From Dactylococcopsis salina PCC 8305 (GTDB lineage Bacteria; Cyanobacteriota; Cyanobacteriia; Cyanobacteriales; Rubidibacteraceae), in the NCBI RefSeq assembly GCF_000317615.1, contig NC_019780.1:2191840-2255839 (forward strand): a stretch of DNA of 64,000 nucleotides, read 5' to 3'. Position numbers and translations under genes: made by a program. The first letter of the stretch is position 1; the number at the start of each line of letters is the position of its first letter. This document shows, piece after piece, positions 9,227-17,552 of the stretch. The notes beneath the pieces were generated by a model that was not told the origin of the DNA, ran no database searches, and saw only the letters and a program-made list of their open reading frames with translations.

Positions 9227-9670
9227 ATGAAATTAACCACTCGTGGACATTATAGCGTTAAAGCTCTACTTGATTTAAGTTTACAATCCCGTCTGAATCC
9301 CACTTCCGTAAACGCGATCGCCGCTCGTCAGGGATTACCGCCAGCGTATTTAGAAAAACTCTTGATCACAATGCGACAAGCGGGTTTAGTCGAATCAGTA
9401 AGAGGAGCGCAAGGAGGATATAAACTTGCCAGAGAACCCCAATTTATTTATTTAGGAGAAATTTTAGAAGCAGTGGGAGAAACCATTGAACCTTTACCCT
9501 CCCATACCCCTAACGCTGAACAAGCAGAAGATTGGGTTACTTATAGTTTATGGAAACAACTCCATCAAAAATTAAAAGAAGCATTATCTAGTATTAGTCT
9601 TGCGGATTTATATTATGATGCCCGCAGTTGGCAAGCCGCCCAAGGTGAAGAAACTAACTTTGTCGTTTAA
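9227..9670 (+). CDS. Rrf2-family transcriptional regulator without Fe-S cysteines
   Basis: 147 aa from ATG 9227 (MKLTTRGHYS), the usual family start; an upstream GTG at 9197 is unlikely. Winged-helix Rrf2 core: GHYSVKALLDL, AIAARQGLPPAYLEKLLITMRQAGLVESVRGAQGGYKLAR. IscR-type members bind an Fe-S cluster through three cysteines in the region after the wing; this protein has no cysteine at all, so it cannot sense that way. It lies 3 bp before cobD, so it is probably cotranscribed with it, though a link to cobalamin control is inference. Confidence 0.92.
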   Translation: MKLTTRGHYSVKALLDLSLQSRLNPTSVNAIAARQGLPPAYLEKLLITMRQAGLVESVRGAQGGYKLAREPQFIYLGEILEAVGETIEPLPSHTPNAEQAEDWVTYSLWKQLHQKLKEALSSISLADLYYDARSWQAAQGEETNFVV

Positions 9671-9673
9671 AAA

Positions 9674-10648
9674 ATGATGATAGATTATGACGCAACCATC
9701 CTACTAATTGCCGCCTTTCTCGATTATCTCATTGCTGATCCCCTCTTTCTTCCTCATCCCGTTCAAGGGATGGGAGTGATCATTTCCTTTTTCAGTAAAA
9801 ACTTCACTAATCTCACTAAGAATTCTTCCTTACGTCGTTGGGGAGGAATCGCTTTCGGGATCAGTTTAATTTTCGGAAGTGGTGGCTTGAGTTGGCTCAT
9901 CATTTACTTGAGTAAAGAAATCTCAATTGGGTTGAGTTTTTTATTAGAAGTGATTTTATTAGCAAGCTGTTTCGCCGGTCGTAGTTTACGAAATGCTGCT
10001 GTTGCTGTCCTCACGCCATTAAAGAATAATGAAATTGAAACCGCTCGCACTCAACTTAGTTTTTATGTGGGACGAGATACCGAAGATTTATCAACAGCGG
10101 AAATCTCAAGAGCAGTGTTAGAAACTATAGCAGAAAATACCACTGATGGAGTGACCGCCCCCCTATTTTATGCAATTTTAGGTTTAGTGATTGGTGTGGG
10201 AAGTGTTCCCCTCGCACTCGCTTATAAAGCCAGTAGCACCCTTGATTCGATGGTGGGTTATCAACGAGAACCTTTTACTGATATCGGTTGGTTTAGTGCC
10301 AAATTTGAAGATATTTTGACCTGGCTACCTTGTCGGTTCACCGTGTTGACAATTAGTTTAATCGCCCTGCAACCGCTAAAAGTCTGGCAAATTTGCCGCC
10401 GTGACGCGACGCAAGACCCCAGCCCCAACGCAGGATGGAGTGAGTGCGCTTATGCCGTTGTTTTGGGAGTGCAATTAGGAGGGAAGAATACTTATCAAGG
10501 GGAAGTAAAGGAAAAACCCTTATTGGGAAACCCTGAGCAAAGCATCACTGAGGAAAAGATTGAGCAGGCTTTGAGCTTAACCCGAACTTGTTTTTTGATT
10601 TGGCTATTTTTAGCAGTGATAATTCTACAAATTAATTTGGGAACATAA
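9674..10648 (+). CDS. cobD: Adenosylcobinamide-phosphate synthase (CbiB/CobD)
   Basis: Integral membrane enzyme that attaches the aminopropanol arm to adenosylcobyric acid in cobalamin synthesis, 324 aa. Signature stretches: DPLFLPHPVQGMG (about 22-34), ENTTDGVTAPLFY (about 152-164), and YKASSTLDSMVGY. Several hydrophobic segments agree with the membrane location. Starts ATG-ATG at 9674, 3 bp after the Rrf2 gene. No other cob genes are nearby, which is normal for scattered cyanobacterial cobalamin genes. Confidence 0.93.
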   Translation: MMIDYDATILLIAAFLDYLIADPLFLPHPVQGMGVIISFFSKNFTNLTKNSSLRRWGGIAFGISLIFGSGGLSWLIIYLSKEISIGLSFLLEVILLASCFAGRSLRNAAVAVLTPLKNNEIETARTQLSFYVGRDTEDLSTAEISRAVLETIAENTTDGVTAPLFYAILGLVIGVGSVPLALAYKASSTLDSMVGYQREPFTDIGWFSAKFEDILTWLPCRFTVLTISLIALQPLKVWQICRRDATQDPSPNAGWSECAYAVVLGVQLGGKNTYQGEVKEKPLLGNPEQSITEEKIEQALSLTRTCFLIWLFLAVIILQINLGT

Positions 10649-10789
10649 GCTCACCCCTCGCGTCTCTTTTCGGGAGAATCGGTAATAATATGTTTGAGTA
10701 GAACTTAGGAGTTGGGCTTCGACGGTCTAAATTGATCTCAGTCCCTCCCACGTAACCTTGTCGTTCTGTAATGCCAGAAGGAGGTCGAA

Positions 10790-11209
10790 TTGCGGAGAAG
10801 GTGTGACCGAAATCGGAAACGTTCTCGACGGCGGGCAATTTATTGTCCTGAACATGGTTGCTATCTCGATAGCGTGAGCCAAAAATATCCGATTTATGCC
10901 GATCGTCCTGAACAATTAAGAGAACAAGGGATGTCGAAAAAAACAGCAACCATGGTCTTAACTGACCATACGGCGGTTCGGACTCCACTATGGATCGAAG
11001 CGTTTTGGTGTGGTGAGTGTGAAGAGGTGCGATGGTATTTAGTGAAGAAAACCGACCGTCGGACGTTTGAATTATCTTCTGTACCGCGAGGGTTATGGGA
11101 AAGAATGGAAGGAGCAATTGATCCGTTTGGGAATCCATCAGTCAGTGAGTTTACGCGCAAACAGGCGAAAAGATTAAATCAGAAAGTTTTTCGGGACTAT
11201 AATTCTTAA
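10790..11209 (+). CDS. Conserved cyanobacterial zinc-ribbon-like protein, function unknown
   Basis: 139 aa from a TTG start. Very basic N-terminus (RRRCDRNRKRSRRR), then CPEHGC and, later, CGEC: two CxxC-like pairs that could bind zinc. The family is known only as hypothetical in cyanobacteria as far as I recognise; the N-terminus and the YLDSVSQKYPIYADR stretch look conserved. The TTG is supported because the basic motif starts right after it and no ATG lies nearby in frame. It follows cobD after 140 bp and appears to be a single gene. Nucleic-acid binding is a guess from charge and zinc motifs. Confidence 0.72.
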   Translation: MRRRCDRNRKRSRRRAIYCPEHGCYLDSVSQKYPIYADRPEQLREQGMSKKTATMVLTDHTAVRTPLWIEAFWCGECEEVRWYLVKKTDRRTFELSSVPRGLWERMEGAIDPFGNPSVSEFTRKQAKRLNQKVFRDYNS

Positions 11210-11284
11210 AGCCCCAACTAAATGAACTGCGTCACTTGCTTGTTTGAAAAAAAAGCGCGATCGGTTGCTTAATGGGAAAAAATA

Positions 11285-11914
11285 ATGATGAGACCAACAA
11301 TTACTGATCCTCAGGCCCAAAGACGGAAATGGTTCATTAATCTTGTTAAAAAGCGAATTCAATCAGGAACAGGAAGCAGCATTACTTTTCTCAAGCAACG
11401 GAGATGGACGTTTTCGGTGAGCAACCTTAGGGAAATTATTAAGCAAGTACCTTTCGTTATCGTTGGTGGTGTGGCGACTCGGCTTTATATGCCTGAACGA
11501 ATGACAGTTGATATTGATATTTTAGTGAAAGCAGAAGATGCAAGGTTAGTTTATGAAGATTTAGAACAAGCTGGAGGTAAAAAAGAAGGTAATTTGAGTA
11601 TTCCAGGAAGTCAGTGGACTTTAAACGATGGCACTTGTATTGATATCCTAGAAGTTGCAGATGCTTGGGGAATAGAAGCGATTGAGCATCCGAATTATGC
11701 TCCTGATGGATTACCTGTAATTGCACTTCCCTATTTAGTTTTAATGAAACTTCTGGCTGGGCGTAGCCAAGATTTGGCAGATGTTAGCCGAATGTTGGGA
11801 GGTGCAACAGAGGTTCAGTTAGAAGAAGTGAGAGCGGTGATCAATCAATATTTATCAAATGCGGTAGAAGATTTAGAAAGCCTAATTATGTTAGGAAGAT
11901 TAGAACATGGGTGA
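11285..11914 (+). CDS. Nucleotidyltransferase-fold protein (AbiEii/MNT-like)
   Basis: 209 aa. After a basic N-terminus comes FVIVGGVATRLY...TVDIDILV (about residues 57-80): the GG plus DxD arrangement of the minimal polymerase-beta nucleotidyltransferases used in AbiE-type toxin-antitoxin systems. An all-helical C-terminal half follows. No HepT-type or AbiEi partner is adjacent. Its 3' end runs straight into a purine-rich repeat at 11914. It opens the accessory island. Confidence 0.7.
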   Translation: MMRPTITDPQAQRRKWFINLVKKRIQSGTGSSITFLKQRRWTFSVSNLREIIKQVPFVIVGGVATRLYMPERMTVDIDILVKAEDARLVYEDLEQAGGKKEGNLSIPGSQWTLNDGTCIDILEVADAWGIEAIEHPNYAPDGLPVIALPYLVLMKLLAGRSQDLADVSRMLGGATEVQLEEVRAVINQYLSNAVEDLESLIMLGRLEHG

Positions 11915-11960
11915 AAGGGGAAGATGGGGAAGAAAAATCGCTCCCTTGTCTCCCTTGCAC
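11914..11960 (+). repeat. GATGGGGAA / CCCTTGTCT dispersed element
   Basis: Purine-rich (GGGGAAGATGGGGAAG), then AAAAATCGCTCCC and pyrimidine-rich CTCCCTTG. The same element is at 12815-12893 in opposite orientation, at 31020-31198 and at 55010-55050. It lies between the nucleotidyltransferase gene and the DUF29 remnant. Confidence 0.7.
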
Positions 11961-12013
11961 TTTTTTGAGGGGTTAAGAGCCTTAAAGCCTCATTGGGTAA
12001 AGGTTTCAGTTTC

Positions 12014-12170
12014 CCAACAGGAAACCCTAAATACCTTTCCAGAACGCCCGATCGCGCCCTTAGAACAAGTCTTGGATGAAAACTGGTTGCCTGAAACTGA
12101 AAACATTGAGGTTCAAGAAGACAATGAACACCCATGCAAAGAGATTGAAAATGACTTCCGTATTGCCTAG
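12014..12170 (+). pseudogene. DUF29 C-terminal remnant
   Basis: Reads TLNTFPERPIAPLEQVLDENWLPE, the closing part of DUF29 proteins (compare IAPLDQVLDEEWLP in the intact gene at 22014). The N-terminal ~130 residues are missing and replaced by the purine-rich repeat at 11914-11960, from which the frame stays open. Nonfunctional. Confidence 0.65.
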
Positions 12171-12780
12171 AACCCAACCCGTCACCTTTGAGGAGTTTGT
12201 TCAATGGAAACCAGAGGATCAAAGGTATGAACTTCATAATCAAGTCATTATTGAGATGCCACAGCCGTCAGGAAAACATGAAGAAATTACCTGCTTTTTA
12301 GCAGAACGGATTACTGCTGAGTATCTTCGTTTAAACTTGCCCTACCGTATTGCTAAAACCGTACTCGTTAAGCCCCCTAAAAGTGAATCGGCTTATTCCC
12401 CAGATGTTTTGGTCTTAAATCACTCCAGCCTCATTAATGAACCTCTGTGGAAGAAACAATCAACACTAACTCAGGCAACATCAATTCCCCTAGTCATAGA
12501 AGTTGTGAGCACTAACTGGCGAGTGGACTACTTAACAAAAGTGAAAGATTATGAAGAAATCGGCATCCCTGAATATTGGATTGTTGATTACCTCGGTTTA
12601 GGCGGGAGAAGATTGATTGGTGACGCTAAACCGCCGACAATTTCAATTTATGAACTGATTGATGGGGAATATCAAGTGCGTCAATTCCGAGACAATGAGC
12701 TCATTATTTCCTCAACTTTTCCCGAATTAAAGCTGAACGCTAACCAAATTTTTCAAGCAGGGGAAATAAACTTGACTTGA
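12151..12780 (+). CDS. Uma2-family (DUF820) putative endonuclease
   Basis: About 209 aa from ATG 12151 (MTSVLPRT); alternative ATG at 12124. PD-(D/E)XK-type restriction-endonuclease fold: FEEFVQWKPEDQRYELHN, YSPDVLVL (Asp), PLVIEVVSTNW (Glu) and KVKDYEEIGIPEYWIVD, all the expected elements in order. The family is greatly expanded in cyanobacteria with no settled function. Two oppositely oriented copies of a purine-rich repeat flank this gene (11914 and 12815), so it may have travelled as a unit. Confidence 0.85.
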   Translation: MTSVLPRTQPVTFEEFVQWKPEDQRYELHNQVIIEMPQPSGKHEEITCFLAERITAEYLRLNLPYRIAKTVLVKPPKSESAYSPDVLVLNHSSLINEPLWKKQSTLTQATSIPLVIEVVSTNWRVDYLTKVKDYEEIGIPEYWIVDYLGLGGRRLIGDAKPPTISIYELIDGEYQVRQFRDNELIISSTFPELKLNANQIFQAGEINLT

Positions 12781-12814
12781 AATTAGCAACTCGCGCGATC
12801 GCGCCCTGAAATCG

Positions 12815-12893
12815 CTAAGGAAGACAAGGAAGACAAGGGAGACAAGGGAGACAAGGGAGACAAGGGAGCGATTTTTCTTCCCCATCTTCCCCT
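12815..12893 (-). repeat. Inverted copy of the GATGGGGAA / CCCTTGTCT element
   Basis: Tandem GGGAGACAA units, then GGGAGCGATTTTTCTTCCCC: the reverse complement of the element at 11914-11960. Its right edge is the point where the pseB frame begins, so it marks the truncation junction. Confidence 0.75.
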
Positions 12894-13172
12894 GATTGTG
12901 AACAGCGCTTAGTGGGGATTCGCCCAGGTGAGAAAATTCACGAAGAAATGATTACCAGTTCCGATTCTTTTACCACCGTTGATTGTGGGGATTATTATGC
13001 GATTCTCCCCGCCAGTGGATGTTATGGTATTGAAGAATACTGTGCAGCGCGACAAGCAACCCCAGTTAAACCGGGAATGAGTTATAATTCAGGCGATAAT
13101 GACTGGTTTTTAACAATTGAGGAACTGCGATCGCTGATCCGAGAAAATGTTGATAATAATTTTCCCCTATGA
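12894..13172 (+). pseudogene. pseB: PseB C-terminal fragment (UDP-GlcNAc 4,6-dehydratase, inverting)
   Basis: Frame opens at about 12891 with DCEQRLVGIRPGEKIHEEM, the well-conserved late segment of PseB-type dehydratases, and continues to SGDNDWFLTIEELR. The first ~240 residues, with the NAD site and catalytic residues, are absent, replaced by a repeat. PseB does the first step of pseudaminic-acid synthesis. The stop overlaps the pseC start (ATGA), the normal pseB-pseC coupling, so this was once the operon head. A GTG at 12912 could start an 86-aa peptide, but it would not be an enzyme. Confidence 0.8.
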
Positions 13173-14335
13173 CTTCATTTATTCCCTACGGAAAACAAGA
13201 GATTTCAGAAGCAGACATCGCAGCCGTGATTGATGTCTTAAAATCCGATCGCATTACCCAAGGTCCAGCAATTGAACGCTTTGAACAAGCTGTCGCTGAC
13301 TATTGCGGCGTTAAATATGCGGTGGCTGTTTCCAGTGCGACAGCAGGACTCCATATTGCTTGTTTAGCATTAGAATTAGGGGCAAATGATCTCCTCTGGA
13401 CTTCTCCCAATACCTTTGTCGCTTCGGCGAATGCGGGGCGTTACTGTGGGGCGAGTGTAGATTTTGTGGATACTGATCCCAAAACCTATAATTTAAGCCC
13501 AGAGGCTCTAGAAGCGAAATTAATGGCAGCCGAAAAACAGGGAAAACTCCCCAGTGTGGTGATGCCAGTGCATTTAACTGGACAGTCGGCGGTCATGGCG
13601 GCGATCGCGCCTTTAGCGGAGAAATATGGGTTTCGAGTCATAGAAGATGCGTCTCACGCGATCGGGGCGCAATATCAAGGAAAACCCGTGGGATGTTGTG
13701 AGTATTCAGACATGGCTGTGTTTAGCTTCCATCCTGTAAAAATCATCACCACAGGGGAAGGCGGAATGGTCGTCACCAATCAAGATGAGCTTTATCAGAA
13801 ATTAATCCGTCTCAGGACACATGGCATTACCCGTGACCCGAACTTGATGACAGAAAGCAGTCATGGCGGTTGGTACTATCAACAATTAGAGTTAGGTTTA
13901 AATTATCGCATTACCGATATTCAAGCCGCACTTGGTGCTTCCCAAATGCAGCGTTTAGAAAAATTTGTCGATCGCCGTCGTAGCCTCGCCCAACGATATA
14001 ACGAGCAGTTACAGGATTTACCCTTAACCTTACCCGATCAACATCCTGAGACTAATTCTAGTTGGCATTTATATGTCATTCGGTTGCAATTAGATCAAAT
14101 TCAAAAAACTCACCAACAAGTATTTAATGAGTTGCGAGAAGCACAAATCGGCGTAAATTTACACTATATTCCGGTTCACACCCAGCCCTATTATCAACAA
14201 TTTGGATTTCAATGGGGAGATTTCCCAGAAGCGGAACAGTATTATCGAGAAGCGATTAGCATTCCTTTGTATTATGGGTTAACAGAAGCGGATCAAGATC
14301 GGGTCATTCAAAAGTTACGGGAAATTTTAAAATAA
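13169..14335 (+). CDS. pseC: UDP-4-amino-4,6-dideoxy-N-acetyl-L-altrosamine transaminase
   Basis: Second enzyme of pseudaminic-acid synthesis: PLP-dependent amination at C4 of the keto-sugar. 388 aa of the DegT/DnrJ/EryC1 fold: FIPYGKQEIS start, SSATAGLHIAC, EDASHAIGA, and the PLP-lysine segment FSFHPVKIITTGEGG (about 182-196). Starts inside the pseB stop. With pseB truncated, the substrate must come from another locus or the gene is idle. Confidence 0.93.
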   Translation: MTSFIPYGKQEISEADIAAVIDVLKSDRITQGPAIERFEQAVADYCGVKYAVAVSSATAGLHIACLALELGANDLLWTSPNTFVASANAGRYCGASVDFVDTDPKTYNLSPEALEAKLMAAEKQGKLPSVVMPVHLTGQSAVMAAIAPLAEKYGFRVIEDASHAIGAQYQGKPVGCCEYSDMAVFSFHPVKIITTGEGGMVVTNQDELYQKLIRLRTHGITRDPNLMTESSHGGWYYQQLELGLNYRITDIQAALGASQMQRLEKFVDRRRSLAQRYNEQLQDLPLTLPDQHPETNSSWHLYVIRLQLDQIQKTHQQVFNELREAQIGVNLHYIPVHTQPYYQQFGFQWGDFPEAEQYYREAISIPLYYGLTEADQDRVIQKLREILK

Positions 14336-14421
14336 AACTCAATTGACAATTATCTCTTGGCTAAAATAGAACGAAATTTAAGTCAAAGGTCAATCCTTCT
14401 TGTAGTATGAAACTGGGTTAG

Positions 14422-14565
14422 CTGATAAATTATGCGGAGGAAGTTATTTTGGTCTTACAGCGCGATCGCGCATTAGGAGTGTTTCGGGGAAAAGAACATT
14501 TACCTGTTCCTGCTTCCATTGCACTAACTCTTACCCCACAGGAAATTTTTGCTTGGGTAGATTAA
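14422..14565 (+). pseudogene. Uma2-like C-terminal remnant
   Basis: A 47-codon open stretch reads VLQRDRALGVFRGKEHLP and ends LTLTPQEIFAWVD then stop, resembling the last strand and tail of Uma2/DUF820 proteins. No start or catalytic core. It sits in the 320-bp gap between pseC and pseI, evidence of an insertion and decay inside the operon. Confidence 0.5.
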
Positions 14566-14655
14566 GCCTTTGTTTTTATTAAACCACGATAAGAGAAACG
14601 CTATTTTGTGAAATAATTGAATTAAGCCAATTTTATATTTTTTGAGGAGAAAAAA

Positions 14656-15720
14656 ATGAATTTCAAAATCGGGAATCGCGAAATTGGAGATAGCTATCCC
14701 TGCTTTATCACATTTGAAGCAGGAGCAACTCATTCAGGAGTAGAATATGCCAAGAAATTAGTACAGCTTGCTGCTCAAGCGGGTGCAGATGCTGTTAAGT
14801 TTCAAATCTATGATGTTGATCGTTTAGTTTCTGATAAAAAACAATTATTTAGTTACAAAGTTTTAGTGGATCGAGAGTCTGGAAATACAGAGGAAGTTCA
14901 AGAACCTTTATACGATATATTACTTCGACGGAGCTTAACTCAAAACGAATGGAAGGAAGTTAAAGCGACGGCTGACCAAGAAGGACTAGCATTTTTTGCA
15001 ACAGTAGGATTTCCAGAAGATATTGAATTGTTACAGGAATTAAAATGTGATTCGATTAAAATTGCTTCTGCTGATGTTAATCATCATCCTTTAATTCGGC
15101 AGGCAGCAAAAACAGGAATGTGCATTCAATTAGATACTGGTAATTCGACAATTGGTGAAATTGAAGAAGCAGTTGATTTAGTTTTGCAGGAGGGAAATGA
15201 CAACTTGATCATTCATCAATGTCCTTCAGGATATCCAGCCCGCTTAGAAAGCATTAATTTGAATATTATTCCCACCTTAAAGCAAATGTTTCAAGTTCCA
15301 ATTGCTTACTCTGACCATACACCAGGTTGGGAAATGGATGTTGCAGCAGTAGCACTTGGCGCCAATTTAGTTGAGAAAACCATCACACTTGATCGTACCA
15401 CTCGCAGTGTTGAGCATATATTTTCTCTTGAACCTTCTGATATGAAGCAGTTTGTACAGACAATTCGAGATTTGGAAACCGCTTTCGGCAGTACCCGTCG
15501 TTTAATGAGTGAATCCGAGCGAAACAAGCGTCTTGCCACTAGAAGAAGCTGTTATTATGTTCATGCCCTGCAAAAAGGAGATTTGATTACAGAAGAAGCA
15601 ATCGACTATCGACGACCTGGATATGGTCTTTCACCCAAAGAAGTCACGAAACTAATTGGGAATCGAGTGCGCCAAGAATGTCCAGAGGGGAAACAAGTTG
15701 AATGGACAGATTTAGAATGA
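14656..15720 (+). CDS. pseI: Pseudaminic acid synthase (NeuB family)
   Basis: Condenses the 2,4-diacetamido-trideoxy-hexose with phosphoenolpyruvate to form pseudaminic acid. 354 aa: N-terminal TIM barrel (EAGATHSG, AGADAVKFQ, CPSGYPA, SDHTPGWEM, LVEKTITLDR) and a C-terminal SAF domain from about residue 290 (GDLITEEAIDYRRPGYG). Strong GAGGAG ribosome site before ATG 14656. Its last bases overlap the pseF start. Legionaminate synthase is a possible alternative, but PseC, PseG and PseH context favours pseudaminate. Confidence 0.9.
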   Translation: MNFKIGNREIGDSYPCFITFEAGATHSGVEYAKKLVQLAAQAGADAVKFQIYDVDRLVSDKKQLFSYKVLVDRESGNTEEVQEPLYDILLRRSLTQNEWKEVKATADQEGLAFFATVGFPEDIELLQELKCDSIKIASADVNHHPLIRQAAKTGMCIQLDTGNSTIGEIEEAVDLVLQEGNDNLIIHQCPSGYPARLESINLNIIPTLKQMFQVPIAYSDHTPGWEMDVAAVALGANLVEKTITLDRTTRSVEHIFSLEPSDMKQFVQTIRDLETAFGSTRRLMSESERNKRLATRRSCYYVHALQKGDLITEEAIDYRRPGYGLSPKEVTKLIGNRVRQECPEGKQVEWTDLE

Positions 15721-16460
15721 GTGATATTAATTTAGGAAAAGTATTAGCTTTAATTCCTGCTAAAGGTGCATCTCAACGCCTCATTCAAAAAAATTTAAGG
15801 TCTTTAGGGGGGCGTTCCCTTTTATCTTGGACGGTAAGAGTAGCCTTAGCTTCTCAATGTTTTGACCGAGTGGTTGTTAGCACCGAAGATCAGAAAATTG
15901 CTGAGGTATCTAGCAACTTAGGAGCAGATGTTCCCTTTCTCAGACCAGAAAAATTAGCAGTTGATCCAGCAGGTGTAGTAGATGTTTGCTTACACGCTTT
16001 AGAACAATTAGAAGCTCAGTCTGATCAATTTGATACTTTAGTTATTTTATTACCATCTTCTCCCTTTCGAGCCGTTGCCGATATAAAAGGAGCAATTAAT
16101 AGATATCTAGAGAGTAAAGCTGATTTTTTGATGAGTGTTACACAATTAGAACATTCTCCTCTAAGTTCTCTGATTTTAGATGAGACAGGTTTTTTGAAAC
16201 CACTTCACCCAGAGTGGATCGGACATTTAGGAGCGAAGGCAAAAAAGGAACAAATTCCCAATTTGGTTAGATGTAACGGTGCAATTACGATTGTTAATGT
16301 TGAGCGATTTAAGCAAGAAAAACAATACTATGCTTACCCACTTGCAGCTTATGAAATGCCTTGGCTTCGGGGTCTTGATATAGATACTGAACAAGACATT
16401 TGGTTCGGTGAATTTTTATTAGAGCAATCATTAATTGAGGAAGAGAAATTACTACAGTGA
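15717..16460 (+). CDS. pseF: CMP-pseudaminic acid cytidylyltransferase-like protein
   Basis: Activates the nine-carbon sugar as its CMP derivative. About 247 aa from ATG 15717, overlapping the pseI stop (ATGA). Acylneuraminate cytidylyltransferase motifs: LALIPAKGASQRLIQKNL near the N-terminus (the nucleotide-binding loop; the family usually has R-G-G/S there), VVVSTED, and LLPSSPFR (usually LQPTSP). Late GLDIDTEQD supplies metal-binding aspartates. The loop departs slightly from the canonical form; function still likely. Confidence 0.85.
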   Translation: MSDINLGKVLALIPAKGASQRLIQKNLRSLGGRSLLSWTVRVALASQCFDRVVVSTEDQKIAEVSSNLGADVPFLRPEKLAVDPAGVVDVCLHALEQLEAQSDQFDTLVILLPSSPFRAVADIKGAINRYLESKADFLMSVTQLEHSPLSSLILDETGFLKPLHPEWIGHLGAKAKKEQIPNLVRCNGAITIVNVERFKQEKQYYAYPLAAYEMPWLRGLDIDTEQDIWFGEFLLEQSLIEEEKLLQ

Positions 16461-16472
16461 GGAGATTTTGAG

Positions 16473-17094
16473 ATGACAAGTTATAAAACCGAGCAAGAAA
16501 ATTTTTGGTCAGGAGAATTTGGAGATGACTATATTACTAGAAATCGTGGTGAGTTTTCGATAGCGAGTAATTTAGCTCTTTTTTCTAAAATCCTATCAAA
16601 AACTCATAAAGTGCGTTCTTTGATTGAATTTGGTGCAAATATTGGCTTAAATTTACAAGCAATTCAATTGCTACTACCTGAAGTTAAAATTTCGGCTGTA
16701 GAAATTAATTCTACTGCTGTAAAAGAGTTAGAAAAAATGGGGGGGGGTAACTGTTGAGAACAAATCAATTCTTGATTATTTGCCACAAAACAAGTTTGAT
16801 TTTACCTTAATTAAAGGAGTATTAATTCATATTAACCCTGATTATTTATCTAAAGTTTATGAAATCTTGTACCAAAGTAGCAATCGTTATATTTGCGTAG
16901 TAGAGGATTACAATCCTAGTCCTGTAACGGTAAATTATCGAGGTCATCAAGATCGTTTATTTAAGCGTGATTTCGCTGGTGAAATGCTAGATAAATTTCA
17001 AGACTTATCTTTAATAGATTATGGTTTTGTTTACCATCGAGATACTAATTTTCCTCAAGATGATTTAACTTGGTTTTTACTAGAAAAAAGATAA
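16473..17094 (+). CDS. Pseudaminic-acid-associated methylase, frameshifted at a G9 tract
   Basis: SAM methyltransferase of the kind found in pse/leg clusters. The first 94 codons contain the SAM motif SLIEFGANIGLNLQAIQLL and end as KMGGGNC-stop. The second part (from about 16749) continues VTVENKSILDYLPQNKFDF, TLIKGVLIHINPDYL and LFKRDFAGEML in another frame to 17094. The break is exactly at a run of nine G (16739-16747). With eight G the frames join into one protein of about 206 aa. As given, the gene is OFF. It is either phase-variable, a fixed mutation, or a sequencing error. Confidence 0.8.
16739..16747 (+). repeat. G9 homopolymer in methylase gene
   Basis: AAAAAAT followed by nine G and TAACTG. 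Tract length sets the reading frame: G8 (or G11) in frame, G9 out of frame. Poly-G tracts of this length are known contingency loci in flagellar-glycan genes of Campylobacter. Confidence 0.85.
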
Positions 17095-17099
17095 TCAAA

Positions 17100-17552
17100 A
17101 TGAATACATCTCTTTATGAAAAAGACTTTTATACTTGGGTGCAACAGCAAGCAAGTCTCTTAAGTCACAAAAAATTTGATCAGTTGGATTTACCCCATTT
17201 AATCGAGGAGTTAGAAGACTTGGGAAAGCGTCACTATGATCAACTTGAATCTCGTTTGATGCAGTTAATAGCTCACTTATTAAAATGGCAAGTTCAATAC
17301 TGGAAACGAACAAACAGTTGGCGAGCGACGATTCGCGTACAAAGAACAGCGATCGCGAAACTCCTGCGACGCAATCCTGGTCTCAAATCTCGTTTAGAAG
17401 AAGCGATAAGAGAAAGTTGGGAAGAAGCCAGAGACTTAGCTATTATTGAAACTGATTTACCTGATGAACAGTTTCCTGAAGCCTGTCCTTTTTCCTTAGA
17501 AGAAATCCTGAGTGAAACGTTTTTTCCAGAGCCAGAAAATAACTCCCAATGA
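17100..17552 (+). CDS. DUF29 family protein
   Basis: 150 aa from ATG 17100. DUF29 pattern: LYEKDFYTWVQQQ, LDLPHLIEELEDLGKR, LESRLMQLIAHLLKWQ, SWRATIRVQR, and tail FPEACPFSLEEIL. Small helical protein of unknown function, expanded in cyanobacteria. Starts 5 bp after the methylase stop and its own stop overlaps the pseG start (ATGA), so it is translationally wired into the pse operon, although unrelated to sugar chemistry. Other copies or remnants lie at 12014, 22014, 25913 and 26167. Confidence 0.85.
   Translation: MNTSLYEKDFYTWVQQQASLLSHKKFDQLDLPHLIEELEDLGKRHYDQLESRLMQLIAHLLKWQVQYWKRTNSWRATIRVQRTAIAKLLRRNPGLKSRLEEAIRESWEEARDLAIIETDLPDEQFPEACPFSLEEILSETFFPEPENNSQ

Noticed and set aside
10632-11138. 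168-codon minus-strand open frame
   Set aside because: Overlaps the conserved plus-strand zinc-ribbon-like gene and the end of cobD; its composition shows no recognisable domain.
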